A stretch of DNA of 64,000 bases from Parapristionchus giblindavisi (taxonomy: Eukaryota > Nematoda > Chromadorea > Rhabditida > Diplogasteridae), in assembly GCA_943737045.1 (NCBI GenBank), contig CALSFV010000305.1, positions 249,501 through 313,500 of the forward strand. Reading direction: 5' to 3'. Below, piece after piece: positions 1 through 11,069 of this stretch (position 1 is the stretch's first letter; each line of letters starts with the position of its first letter). The notes below the pieces were generated by a model. It ran no database searches, was not told the DNA's origin, and was given only the letters and a program-made list of their open reading frames with translations. A program made the translations under genes and the position numbers.

Positions 1-1
1 A

Positions 2-2593
2 GTTCATCCACGTATGAGATGGCCACTAAGTGAGAGATCAAATCCATTGGCTGATCTCAAAGTACTCATTGATGGCAGAATCATAGCTGTTCCCATGGTA
101 ATCAATACTCAGAATTTCCGTAGTATGACTTCTTCCATTCAGGAGTTTCTTGCGTTCAAATCGGAATTCTTTCGATCGCTTGCGTATGGCAGCTTGAATG
201 CTTTGATAAATGAGAAAGGAATAGTACAGCTGGATAACGTTACTTACTATGAGTTCGTTCACTGGCTGCAGGTACAGACTAGGCCTTCAAATAATCAATA
301 AAGTAGTTAAGAAACTAGAATCAATAACACATGAGGAAGAAAAGCTAAATACTAAGTTTTCTAAAGCTTTTTCCAAGATGTGAAAAATGTTGCTCAAAAT
401 TCAGTGGCCATATGCAAAAACCGTTTTCCGGGAAAATGTGACGTCATTAGCGTAGGCGGAGGAGTTTTCCAAAAATCCTCCGCCTACGCTAATGACGTCA
501 CATTTTCCCGGAAAACGGTTTTCCCGTTGTTCTTGCATACGGCAACAAGTGGTAAATGACAGAAAATGCTGAACACTGTAAAAGCGCTAAAACTTTCAAA
601 ACTGGGAAACAGCTAAATTAATCGTTTATTATCTAACTTTTCAACTGAATTAAATACCGTGCGATCCTTTTTCCAGGCCATTAATCAACGAAAATGCTGC
701 GAAAATTCAAATAAGCAAGTTATGTTTCAAATTATCACTGCAACACTGTGTGTGATCCATGAATATTAAGATATCTCTGCTTTTAAATCATCGAAAAGAG
801 CATTCACTGACAAGGGAAGTCTTTTTAGTCTCAGTGAGACTTTTGAACGAGACTATTTTTCCTCGATAGGTATAGGTAATATATGGACGGAACCAAAAAA
901 TTAGCTGCAGCCATGCACTTTCAGATTTTATATAATTAATTGAAGTTAGTGAAAAAAAATTATTCATTTTTTGAAGAAAAAACACAGTGTGTAGGCGACA
1001 AGAAGTGTATGAAACAAGGCATTCCTGAAAGAACATTGACAACATGGCGGCGTGGTGTAGTGGTAGTATGTGCTCTTCTAGGTCAGGATGTGGTTGTTTC
1101 GAGTACACCTATAGACATTTTACTTTTGCTCATTTTTATCAGCTTCGGACTTGAACTTTCGATCGAAAAAAATTAAAAAAATTTTTTTCATTTTATTCTC
1201 TACTTTCAAAACGTTTGTGCGTGCACAAGATGACATCTCTTATCTACCCCAAGATCAAATCCCCTCTTTTCCATGCATCTCACAAATATGCCTTTGCCGA
1301 GTCTGGATATATCTGGATATACCACATTCCCACTCCTTTTCTCACTCGGGTCCAAGCATGGAGATGTTCCCCCCCCCCCAAAGATCTTGTTGTAATCTGT
1401 GAGAAACCCTGTCCCAAGTATTCTTTGATCAAATGTTCGACATGTGATCGTCGATTGTCCTGGAATTGTTTATTTAGCAGCTACAATTGTTGTTGAAATA
1501 CTATTTGGCATGTATAATTTTAATAATTTGTCATGTTGAAAAAAATTCGTAGAAGATATTAGATGCTAAATATATCGGAAATAATGAAAAAACTTAACGG
1601 AATAGGAGAAAAGTGCACGAAAAGTAGAGAATAAAATGAAAAAAAATTTTTTTAAATTTTTTCGATCGAAAGTACAAGTCCGAAGCTTATAAAAATGAGC
1701 AAAAGTAAAATGTCTATAGGTGTACTCGAAACAACCACATCCTGACCTAGAAGAGCACATACTACCACTACACCACGCCGCCATGTTGTCAATGTTCTTT
1801 CAGGAATGCCTTGTTTCATACACTTCTTGTCGCCTACACACTGCGTTTTTTCTTCAAAAAATGAATAATTTTTTTCACAAACTTCAATTAATTATATAAA
1901 ATCTGAAAGTGCATGGCTGCAGCTAATTTTTTGGTTCCGTCCATATATTACCTATACCTATCGAGGAAAAATAGTCTCGTTCAAAAGTCTCACTGAGACT
2001 AAAAAGACTTCCCTTGTGAGCATTTTCCATGAGAGAGTGTCATTAACAATAAGTGCAAGTGAAGAATCAATTCTATTTAAGGTGGCTCTTCCTGGAGGTG
2101 GTTACATAAGTGAAGAGAACTGTGAAGCCATACTCATTGCCGCACGGGAATTCCAATCAGATGAAGTGAAGGAGGCTGTCGATGATTTTATTTGTGGAGA
2201 TTATGAAGTACTTATTATAGATTATTTCCTAATATAACGCTTATCTTTATTTAATTTAATATTGTTTTCGGTACTAGTTCTGACAGTTTAACATAACTTA
2301 AGGATATTTCTTGGAAATATAATGAAATTGATTTTTCGTTCAGATGAATATTGGTCGTAAATTTCAACTAGCCATTCGATACAATCTTCTGAAGATGAAA
2401 GCTGTCATTGAGGTTGCGATGCAACAGGACTTGAATATGGTCAAACATATAATCAATAGTCCGAATTACAAGGTATTGATTTTTTAATAAAAAAAAACTG
2501 AATCGAAATAATTCAATTGACATTTTTCAGACATTTCATTCTAAAGAGAAGAGTGCTCTCATGGATTACATTGCGGAAAATCGATTCGTTTAA
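2..2593 (+). CDS. BTB/POZ-domain protein, 5' partial, four exons
   Basis: Exons 2-271 (open to the window edge; first ATG at 14), 2082-2207, 2344-2472 and 2531-2593 (stop TAA), all joined in phase 0. The first exon reads like a nematode BTB fold: LADLKVLIDGRII, then SEFFRSLAYG, then VTYYEFVHWLQ. The second continues with ENCEAILIAAREFQ, the usual helix after the BTB core, and the last two form the short helical tail typical of small nematode BTB proteins. BTB domains mediate dimerisation and often bind cullin-3; that role is family knowledge and not shown here. The N-terminus probably lies left of the window. Intron 1 is 1.8 kb and holds two foldback elements. An AATAAA at 2611-2616 is a likely poly(A) signal. 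Exon 2 could start elsewhere, but phase and homology favour this model. Confidence 0.7.
407..542. mobile_element. Foldback MITE with 43-bp perfect arms
   Basis: Arms 421-463 and 476-518 are perfect reverse complements around a 12-base spacer. Imperfect pairing (tatgc / gcata) extends outward to about 407-542. A related but decayed copy lies at 9146-9230. It sits in intron 1 of the BTB gene. Confidence 0.75.
810..2017. mobile_element. Non-autonomous foldback DNA transposon, arms of about 410 bp
   Basis: Left arm 810-1227 and right arm 1613-2017 are near-identical inverted copies beginning ACAAGGGAAGTC and ending GACTTCCCTTGT. The arms carry the same spurious open frame on opposite strands. 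The 385-base centre has no recognisable transposase. The heptamer GAGCATT occurs at 798-804 and 2018-2024 and may be the target duplication, although five bases (cactg) separate it from the left arm. The element lies in intron 1 of the BTB gene. Confidence 0.75.
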
Positions 2594-2930
2594 TTTAAAT
2601 TTCGATCAAAAATAAATAATTTTATATGTAATGCAAAATATTTCTTTGTACGCTTGGAAACAATTCAAAAATACATTTATTTCAAATGAGATCAACAAAT
2701 AGACGACATAATTATTAATATGGAAGTTCACTTTTATCAGATTGGTAGATTCATTTTCTGGCTACTAACAATAAAAAGGTCGCTAATCTAAAAAACATTT
2801 TCAACGAACTCTACACAATGTCTTGTTCTCATTCTCATAGAGAACAAGAATATAATGTGGAATGATGAGATCGATTATTCTTCTCTAACAATTACACATC
2901 GTTTTTGAGAGACGTTATTTTTGTGAGTGA

Positions 2931-3036
2931 GACTAACTACTAGCAACCAAGCACTAGTAACTAATGACTACAGTTACTAGAGAGACTAACTACTAGTAAG
3001 CAACCACTAGTAACTAGTAATTGCAGTTACTAGTGG
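2931..3036. repeat. Two-copy tandem repeat rich in ACTAGTAAC
   Basis: Two diverged copies of about 53 bp, each running from a gagactaactactag start to an acagttactag end. They fill the gap between the convergent BTB and astacin genes. Confidence 0.6.
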
Positions 3037-3038
3037 GA

Positions 3039-5784
3039 CTACTTTCCAAATGTATTAGTGCTAACAGTAGATTGATCAACCATAGAGTTACATAGAGATG
3101 AAAAGAATGAACAGAATGCTGGTCTACTCTTGACAAGAGTAGATTCTTGTTCTGTTATTAATTGGTCTGAAGCTTGTCCAGATATCGATTGATCGGGTAT
3201 CGAGTCGTACGAGATAATGGCTTGGAATGGCCCGTAGAGACTCCATGATTGGATCGATAATCGGTTACCGTATGACTGGTACCATGGAGATGGTAAATCA
3301 GTGGAGCAGTGACTAAACATTTTTTAAAAATTCTAGTCGTTATCGGGGTTTTCCAATTATCGATCTCCAATACTTACCGTATTCCCCGGGGTCGTGCATC
3401 CTTGTTCGTTTTCACTTCGAGACCCGCGTATACACAGGAAGCACTTACTATACCCGCTATCGCTTCGATGCGAACTCGAGCGATAGTATTCGGAGCCGAC
3501 TGAAATTAAATTTTATTTTCATAAAAGTTTTAATTGAAATTCCAAAAATTAACCCCGCTAAGTACTTACCTTAATGACTATGGAGCACGAGTCATAGTCC
3601 GTTTTCATCGTATTCCCAGGTAATCCAACCGATAACTGATACGTGTTTGTCTTTTGGGTAGCATTCAATACTATAAGACATCCATCAGGCTGCAATTATC
3701 GATTGACTAAAAATCTTTTGACGATCGATAACCCACATCGTCGTTACAGTATCTTCCACCGTATCCGTCAGGACACAGACACTTGGTACAATCATTGACA
3801 TCCTGTACGCCGCCATTCTCACATTTTATCCTGGTCCCGGCGCAGTTGTCTGATGTCGATTAATTACCACAATCCAATGAGTTATTGATTGATTACCGTA
3901 ACATCCATAGAATGTATTGATGAGAGCTGTATCATAAAATGAAGGAAGATGGCCTCCCATGGACTTCTGGTATGTAGCATCTGCCGCTGTTAGTGTAGAT
4001 TGACCATTTGAACTGAATCTGCAAAACGACAACTTTTTCATTATTTTTATATATTTATTATTCATTATAATATTATAAAATTATAATTTTTATAAACACA
4101 TTTTCAAAATGCAGAGAGCATGGTTAATGGATGGAGTTTGCAAAGTTAAAGTTCTTACAAAGTGTCCGAATAATGGAGTAAGCTGCCGTATTCATAGGGA
4201 ATTCCGAGGTTATCCGATGTATCAGTGTATTTGTCAAAATTATGCTCCGAACCATTCTGAATCAGCAGATTACAAATATTTCCAATGAAGAGTAACTTTT
4301 GTACTTCAAAACGCTGTACTGTCCCATAATCAGAAAATGGAGAAATAGTGTGTACAATGAAGAGACCGCAGATAAAGAAAAAATGGCTATACCAAAATAT
4401 TTTCCGTTTGAACGGTGACATAGTCATCTCGATCACCTCTTGATTGTGTATGGAACACTCCAAGAAGATGTTCAACCTCATGAATTACAGTACCCAACTG
4501 AAATGAGGATACTGTATGAATGGGAGATATTGTCTATGATATGACGAAATTCGAAAATGATGACTCACAGATTTACAGGAGTCAGCAAGGCTCATTGTTT
4601 GCTCTCCGCCAACCCTTCCTACACTGGAGGAGCAACCGTTCATCGCATATACCGTAACCCTGAAATGATTACTGTACTCTCTTCTATATCGATTGGATTA
4701 CGGTACCTATCAACTCCGGGACCATCCTCGCTGAATCGGACACAAGTTCGTTTCTCCCAGTGAGAGAGTGCATTATGGAATGTTTCTCGGACATGGTCAC
4801 CTGATAACATCTTTATCGATTGAATTTACACCATATAAGGCTCACATGATTATAATAACAATGTTAATCGATAAACAAGGATTACTTACTAATATTCATT
4901 AATTTGTAAGGGATAGGGTCTTTTCCCCAGGCAGTTGCTAGCTTGGTTATTGCCTGCCTTTTCATACGATGAGAATTGCGATGTTTTTCCATGATTGAAG
5001 CGAGTTGTTCACTGCAATCCAAAGTTCGTTAAAAGCTAATTTCACTCTCCGCATTGACAATACTCTCTCGCAGACAAAGAAAGCGAGAGAGTGTGGCCAG
5101 AGCGGAGAGTTTTAAATTTGATTTTTTTAAAATTTGGGGTGCGCCTTTAAAGAGATCAATTATTATCCTAACAGATTTTTTCAATGAACTATGTTAAGAG
5201 AGAACAGTGGAATAGCGCGTAATATGTTGTATGCCTTATGTATGCATGTATGTATGTTGTAGGTATGTATTGCAAAATTTTCACATGCACTGTCCTATAT
5301 GAACAAATTGGATACATCCCAAATGCTTACTTTGTCAATTGCATATCTCCCTCGTAGAGTGATTCAGCCACTCCCTTGTTTGATTCTTCCAACTCGCTCA
5401 CTATCTTCTCGAAAAATATGGGCTGAAATGTTGTTTTTTTCTCAATATTAATTAATTTAATAAGTAAATTAATGTACAGAAGTATATGCATGCACATATT
5501 TTAAAATAACTTGTAACAATAAAACTATTCAGTAATAATGTGCTTCGTGGTGTTTCGGCCGCTACGTCTAATGCTTAGTTTTTCTAACTTTCTTCGCCAA
5601 TTTCGGGTGCTCGGCCAGCACATCTTTGTCCAGTTCTTTCATTGCATCTCGGAATTTTTGAAGGTCAAACGTCTGAAAATTTGTTTTTAAAAAATATGTA
5701 AAAATATTGTTAGAAACGTACCGATCTTGCTTTAGTTACAGTCGTAAGCGAGAGTGAAAGAAAGAGGCACAGCAGCCAGCGCAT
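3039..5784 (-). CDS. Secreted astacin metalloprotease (NAS family) with EGF-like and CUB-like domains
   Basis: Exons in coding order: 5784-5722, 5672-5589, 5422-5331, 5011-4890, 4800-4707, 4659-4569, 4497-4393, 4256-4159, 4018-3897, 3849-3737, 3689-3570, 3499-3378, 3332-about 3280, then a last exon ending at 3039. All phases agree up to 3378; the last two exons are uncertain. Residues 1-21 form a signal peptide (MRWLLCLFLSLSL). A propeptide follows, with a furin-like RMKR at about 95-98. The zinc site HEVEHLLGVFH is at 188-198, followed by SRGDRDDY. The Met-turn reads SLLHY at 242-246, with Leu where Met is usual. An EGF-like module (CENGG, CLCPDGYGGRYC) and a CUB-like region follow. Nematode astacins of this layout are secreted zinc endopeptidases acting in the cuticle, moulting or hatching; the substrate here is unknown. 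Introns as short as 45 bp. Confidence 0.85.
5041..5152. mobile_element. Hairpin MITE, 'CTCTCCG/GACAAAGAAAG' family, copy 1
   Basis: The core ACTCTCTCGCAGACAAAGAA, then AAGCGAGAGAGTGTGGCCAG and AGCGGAGAGTTT, folds back on itself and ends in a gcgcctttaa-type terminus. It lies in the astacin intron between exons 3 and 4. Related copies lie at 35274, 35832, 41731, 47819, 51940, 56910 and 58793. Confidence 0.7.
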
Positions 5785-6694
5785 TCTTTCTATCTCCTAT
5801 CCCATTCTTCCATTCTACCGCTCTTATTCGAATCTATCCACAGGTGTGAATACAAAAGGGTTAAAGTGGTGTCAAACTATAAGACAACAGTCTCTCAATA
5901 TCACACACTATTTCTCGTGTCTCTGATGATTAGAGCACATTGTCTATTGAAGAGATTGTAGGAAGGGCTTGTGATCCCTTAAATAGGACAATGATTATTG
6001 TTCGCATTTTTTCGCTATATCTTTCTCTGATTTTCTAACTCTCTTCAGCTCTTTATCTCTCGCATACTGGAACGGATCAACTATTAGCTTAACCTTTTGC
6101 GTAGCAGAGATCAGAGATGATGGAAATTGCATAAATCACGTTAATTTTACTAATATCAGTTCATTTTTGGAAGTTTCCGATCGATATGCCAAACAAAGAA
6201 ATCGTGCGTGTTGTGAAGATGCATTTGTATATTCCAATAAAAAATTAAGTCCATCACATGTTTTTCCTTTGCATTGCAGTCGATTTTGACATGTGGATTG
6301 ATATCCTCGAATCAATCCAATCAAAGTCGGTATGTAGTTTAATTAGCCCCCAAGGTCTTTCACATTAGAAGAAAAAGAGAAATGATTCGGTTAAGGTTCA
6401 TTTGGATGATTGTTACAACCTTATTTGATTTGATAGACAATGCTTGCGTACAAGTGAGCCTAGTTATTTATAATAATAATATTTATACGTATTCATGAAA
6501 AATTTATACTCTCGGTTGTATCGCTTAAAGATCGCGAACTTGGAAAAGTTTGAGAAAGGTGAGAGATCAGTCGAAATGAGAGAGTAACACAATGCGATTT
6601 AGCTGGAGCTATGCTACGATGACTTGTGATCATATAAAAGTAAATTTGTACAGAGGATTGTACAACCACATGAAGACCACGTGATAAATATGTC
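5785..6694. other. Intergenic, collagen 3' side to astacin 5' side
   Basis: About 0.9 kb between two genes on the same strand. It should contain the astacin promoter (just above 5784). No gene is recognised. A 62-residue minus-strand open frame at 6136-6324 has five cysteines but no recognisable fold or splice context. Confidence 0.5.
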
Positions 6695-6700
6695 TTTATT
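6695..6700 (-). terminator. Poly(A) signal of the collagen gene
   Basis: AATAAA on the minus strand, 63 bases beyond the collagen stop codon. Confidence 0.65.
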
Positions 6701-6762
6701 CCTATTTAATCCTATTTCGACAAGAAATATACAGAGACACGAGAATAAGAAGTAGGGACTTC

Positions 6763-8111
6763 TTAATATCCGGGAGCGGTACGAGGAGGAGGGCAGTGGT
6801 CGCATCCACCTCCGGGTCCTGCGGCTCCGAGCTCTCCGGGCTGTCCATCCTGTCCCTTCTGTCCGGGCTGTCCGTCCTTTCCAGCATCTCCGATAGGTCC
6901 CTGAGGTCCGTCGCGACCGGGCTTTCCGGGCTGTCCGGGAGCTCCATCGGGTCCAGGGGCTCCAGGAGCTCCGGGGGCTCCAGGAGGTCCAGCGGGAACA
7001 TGTACCTCCTCGACGACTCCGGGGGTTCCAGCGGCTCCCTTCTGTCCAGGCTGTCCGTTGGCTCCGGGAGGTCCCTGAGGTCCGGCTTGTCCGGGCTGTC
7101 CAGGCTGTCCGTCGGGTCCGGGGAATCCGTCCTGTCCGTTGTTTCCGTTGGGTCCCTTGGGTCCAGGGTTTCCGGGAGGTCCGGGAGGTCCGGCGGGGCA
7201 GTCGAAGCAGAAGTCTTCGGGGTTTGGCTGAGCATCGGCAGCAGCATCTTCTCCATTGACACCATTGTTTCCTGGGTGTCCGTCCTTTCCATCGGGTCCG
7301 TCAACTCCGGGAGGTCCGGGAGGTCCAGCAAGACCGGCCTTGCATGAGCAGCATGATCCCTCTTGGGCGGCAGGGGCAGCGACTACGGGTTCGTCATAGG
7401 TAGCTGGAAGAACAATGGAATGATTTATCTATTTCTATGATCTTATTTATATCTGCTATGTTCGAGGTCAACGATATTTGTCTAATGATTTAGACTTTAA
7501 GGTTACGAGACAAGTGACTTAAGGTAAATACTTAAGTAACTTTAGGTTAAGGCTGAGTACTTACGCTGAGGTGCGGGAGGATGGACGACGGGTGCTCCGT
7601 ATCCGGACTGTCTCTTCTCTATGACTCTGCCCTGGACTCCCTTAACCTGCTGCATGCGCTCGTACTGAGTGAAGAGCCCGGTAGTACGGTGCTTGCAGAA
7701 GTCAACCTGATATGAGGATACTGTAGGGTACGGTAAGGTATGGTAGCCAATATACTGAAGTCTGGCGTACGGTAGGTTTGAAATAAGGTTGAGTCACAGT
7801 GAGCAAAATTAAAATACTGTAGAGATGGTACGGTAGAGAGAGATTGCGGTCGGATTATGTTAGTCATACCTCGGTCTGGAGGGAGCTCTGGACGTGCTGC
7901 ATGTAGTTATACACGGAGGGAATAGCGATGATGGCCGTGAGAGTGGCTACGGTACTGGAATACGGTAGGAATAAATTACGGTAGAAATGAGCTAATGAGC
8001 AGGATACGGTAAAACGGGATGCGAGACTTACGAGATGGCGATGCCAAAGAAGGCGATCTTGCGAAGGCTTTCAGCCTCTCTGTAGAGGGTCTTCTCATCG
8101 GTTCTCTCCAT
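6763..8111 (-). CDS. Cuticle collagen, complete, four exons
   Basis: Exons 8111-8032, 7954-7870, 7706-7565 and 7403-6763 join in phase to 315 codons plus stop. Residues 1-17 are cytoplasmic, and about 18-40 ([20 protein letters not shown]) form the signal-anchor helix. RVIEKR at 82-87 matches the basic subtilisin-type processing site before the triple helix. Gly-X-Y blocks are framed by the cysteine pairs CCSC, CFDC and a C-terminal CDHC followed by PPP, the usual plan for nematode cuticle collagens. The chains trimerise, are processed and secreted by hypodermis and cross-linked into the cuticle. Codon choice is strongly biased (GGA for Gly, CCC/CCT for Pro), as in highly expressed genes. Two long open frames overlapping the last exon are Gly-X-Y shadows. 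The exact collagen member cannot be named. Confidence 0.93.
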
Positions 8112-8160
8112 TATAATGAAGGGATGATCGAATGATGATTGGAAAGCATCGAAGAGGAGC

Positions 8161-8170
8161 TTATATATGA
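8161..8170 (-). promoter_or_regulatory. TATA-like box of the collagen gene
   Basis: TCATATATAA on the minus strand, about 50 bases upstream of the collagen ATG, followed by a short leader. Position and sequence fit a core promoter. Confidence 0.55.
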
Positions 8171-9145
8171 ATGACCTACGAAGGACGCACGGCAAAGGCG
8201 CAGAAAAACGAGGAAAGAAGGGGCGGAGGAGAGAGTATGGGAAATGGAGAGAGTGTCCATAGATGAGGTAGATTTAAGGTGTGTGTAATGACCCTGGGGA
8301 AGAATGAGGGGGTATGAACGGTGCGAGAATAAGAATATAAAGTATGATAAGAATCTTGACTCGATCTAGACAAAGAATACTAGAATGACTAAGTTAACAG
8401 GTACATGTAAAAGGTATTTGAGAAAACGATCAATATGATGAATATGTCAATGTGTATGTATTAACCTTTCGCTTTCATGCTTGTTTCTTATTCCCTTTAG
8501 TGTGACAAAAGGGATCAATTGTGTCTGGGCACTTTCATTGAGAGAGGAACGCTTAATGGGTGTATTACCTTTGTCTACACTCACAGAAATATCCTTAAAT
8601 ATTCTCTTAGTACGGTTGGAAAATTCCCTGAAATACAGTAAAATATGAAAGCAACTACATTTCTCTTAGTTTTTTAAGTGATTTTTCATTTCGGTCTCTT
8701 CATTTCACACACTACTCCTCTTTTCACTAACCACTACAGAGCATTGGGATCAGAAGAGATTGTGGTACTAATAGTTAAGCTGCGTTTAAGGTCATCAACG
8801 GGCAAATGAGTGTAATGAAGCTGATAAAAGCAGTAACGATCACATCGAGAAATGTTCATATTGGAACAATAGGATTAAAAAGCATACTTTTTAACTTTAA
8901 GCACGTGGTACATAATAAAAAATATAAAAACCCCTGCTGTTTTTGAAATTTTTCAATAAACCATCTGATCTTCAGTCAGAAATGTCAAATGTGCGATGGT
9001 AAATTTTAAATGGCTTTTTGTTATTAAAAATAAGAAAATCACAAAAGCGTTTTCTTATGAATGGATTCATTTCTGAAATAAAGATATGAAGTTCGAATGG
9101 AATAACTATGTGGAAATAAATCATGGAATTCATTACATTCATTCT

Positions 9146-9230
9146 CAGTGGCCATATGCATGGAAAACCTGACATTAGCGTAGGCGGAGGCGTTTTCCAA
9201 AAATCCGTTTTCCAGGATACGTTTTTGCAA
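9146..9230. mobile_element. Decayed copy of the 407-542 foldback MITE
   Basis: Shares cagtggccatatgca, attagcgtaggcggagg and gttttccaaaaatcc with the intact copy at 407-542, but has lost most of one arm. Confidence 0.6.
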
Positions 9231-9892
9231 AAAGAGAAGAAAATCAGAAAAAAAGATCTTTTATCCTCGTATTGTCAGCTCTTTGTAAATTAAAAAAAAA
9301 GGTTTTTTTGAATACCATAAATGCAACACCGATTGATCTTGACTCGAAATTTAATGCGGATAATCTCTTGTTATTACTCGCAATCAATTTTTCGCGCTTC
9401 CAAAGTTTGCAATTTCAATCCAACATTTTTAAATATGTTTTTTTCTTCGAAAACTGAAAAGATATTTTTTAATGCGCATTTCGATCTTTTTTATTATTAT
9501 AATAGTTGCTCATCTCTATCTACCTTGAGAAGTCATTCGTTAGCAAAGTAGAAAAAATGTTCCTTCGCTCTCATGATTTCATTTATGTATTTTTTTAAAT
9601 AATAAATTTGTTAAGTAATTTCACTGTGCGTTGCGTATGCTCGTTATTTACATATAAACGATTTCGACTTTGAGGACTTTATGTGATTTGAATATCGGGA
9701 TTTATCTTTATCTTTTTTACCTTTTTTTTCAAAGAATATGAAATCCAGAAGAAATCCAAAATAATGTTTTTTTCTTCAAAATGTGCATATCACCAAGTAA
9801 AATGTTTTATTAGTATGGGAACAAATTTAATTCAAAGGCTCTTTGTCTAAAGTCGTTTACGTCGTATTCTGAAGTATGGCTAGAAAGATCAT

Positions 9893-10013
9893 TCACAGCG
9901 TTCTCATGACTTTCAAAGCAAGAACGACCGCTCAACATACAAACTCTCTCGGATACAATGGTCTCTCCTTTGTCTTGCTTTGGAAGAAAAATGGCTTGGA
10001 CCAGAATACTGTG
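9893..10013 (-). repeat. 119-bp duplicated segment, copy A
   Basis: On the minus strand it matches 58513-58633 (plus strand) with one mismatch over about 119 bases. The segment stays open in one frame (ILVQAIFLPKQDKGETIV, then RVCMLSGRSCFESHENAV). No family is recognised. It may be part of a recent transposable element or a dispersed gene fragment. Confidence 0.75.
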
Positions 10014-11061
10014 CATTCTCTTATCTTTTTCAGAAACCGCCAAAGAACCGCATAAAAGACCCGGAATTGTATTGTGGTGTAGTGATGAATCACTCCGCAT
10101 ACGGTATTATTTGCCCTTATGTCGTCACGTTGTGCCTTCCTTTTAGGGCTTTTATAAAATCTTTTAGCAGGTTTTTTTGTATTATACCGAGTTTCCTGTC
10201 GCTGCATGGTCTTTTTATCGGCTGCTTCTCACATTCCATTCGCGCTCTTTGTCTTCTTCTTCTTCTACTTCTTCTTATCAGTCGACAGTGAATCACTCTC
10301 CTCTTCTCTTACCTAATGCGCCAATCGCATCGTAGTCTCCGATTACACGAGAGAGCTCACTACTGATTAGTAAGAGTGTAATAATGCATGGAGCCACTCG
10401 TGTTATCTCTACTCTTTCACTCTTTCTCTCGTTCTCTCTAACTCTTTCTCTCCTTCTTCCTCTTGTTATTGACTGTCAGTGCTCTGTAGTATCTCCACAG
10501 CATCATCGATTCTCGTCGTCCGCAATTATTTCCAACTAGAACCATGTCTTTCAGTCTCATATATCTCTTCATTCTCTTTCTTAAGCCAGACGGACGATAT
10601 TTCACTGGAAACCATTCGTGTTCCGACATTGAAAGTAGTCCGACTGCCTTTGCCTATCACCCGACACATCTGGCGTAGTCTTTCTCAGTGTGTCTTTCAG
10701 AACAATCTGAATGACACTCCCTTCCTTTTCCTTAGTTCTTGCCACAGTGAGTCAACAAATAACGGTTCTCTATTCACTTTGCTCACGACTACTATTACTC
10801 CTACTCGCTCCCTCAACATTACTTATATTAATTTTTTTATTCGTTTATTATTATGGTATTTTTCGTTCTTTCAATCAATTGTTGACTAAACGGAACCGAA
10901 CGAACAGCCGTGTATTTCTCGACATTCTTTCCTTTCTATCGTCGTATCATATTCTCTCGTTATTCTCTCTCGTTGCCATTATTTCTTTGTTAATAGTTCA
11001 TTCATGTTTTACCTAATATCTTCTTGGAAATCATTGTTTAAATATATATTATCTAATTTAT

Positions 11062-11063
11062 AG
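11062..11063 (+). promoter_or_regulatory. Candidate trans-splice acceptor upstream of pld-1
   Basis: TCTAATTTATAG|TGGGGA lies seven bases before the ATG at 11070. A U-rich tract with AG so close to the start is typical of a nematode spliced-leader acceptor. It could instead be an ordinary acceptor for an upstream non-coding exon. Confidence 0.4.
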
Positions 11064-11069
11064 TGGGGA

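Larger units (their letters stand above)
8171..11061. other. Divergent intergenic region between the collagen and pld-1
   Basis: About 2.9 kb that should hold both promoters. Recognised contents are a decayed foldback MITE (9146-9230), one copy of a 119-bp duplicated segment (9893-10013) and a CT-rich tract at about 10240-10480. Several open frames of 60-136 codons (for example 10479-10889) lack splice context, bias or recognisable domains. Confidence 0.5.

Noticed and set aside
3309..3503. Plus-strand 64-codon frame starting MTKHFLKILVVIGVF
   Set aside because: Antisense to two astacin exons whose phase and CUB-like reading are well supported.
6702..7347. Two long open frames of about 180-210 codons on opposite strands
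   Set aside because: They overlap the last collagen exon in other frames. Gly-X-Y coding rich in GGA and CCN keeps several frames open; only the frame ending at 6763 joins the upstream exons and carries the Cys/Gly-X-Y plan.
10479..10889. 136-codon plus-strand frame upstream of pld-1
   Set aside because: Ser/Leu/Phe-rich CT tract with no domain, no bias and no splice link to pld-1; more likely leader or promoter sequence.
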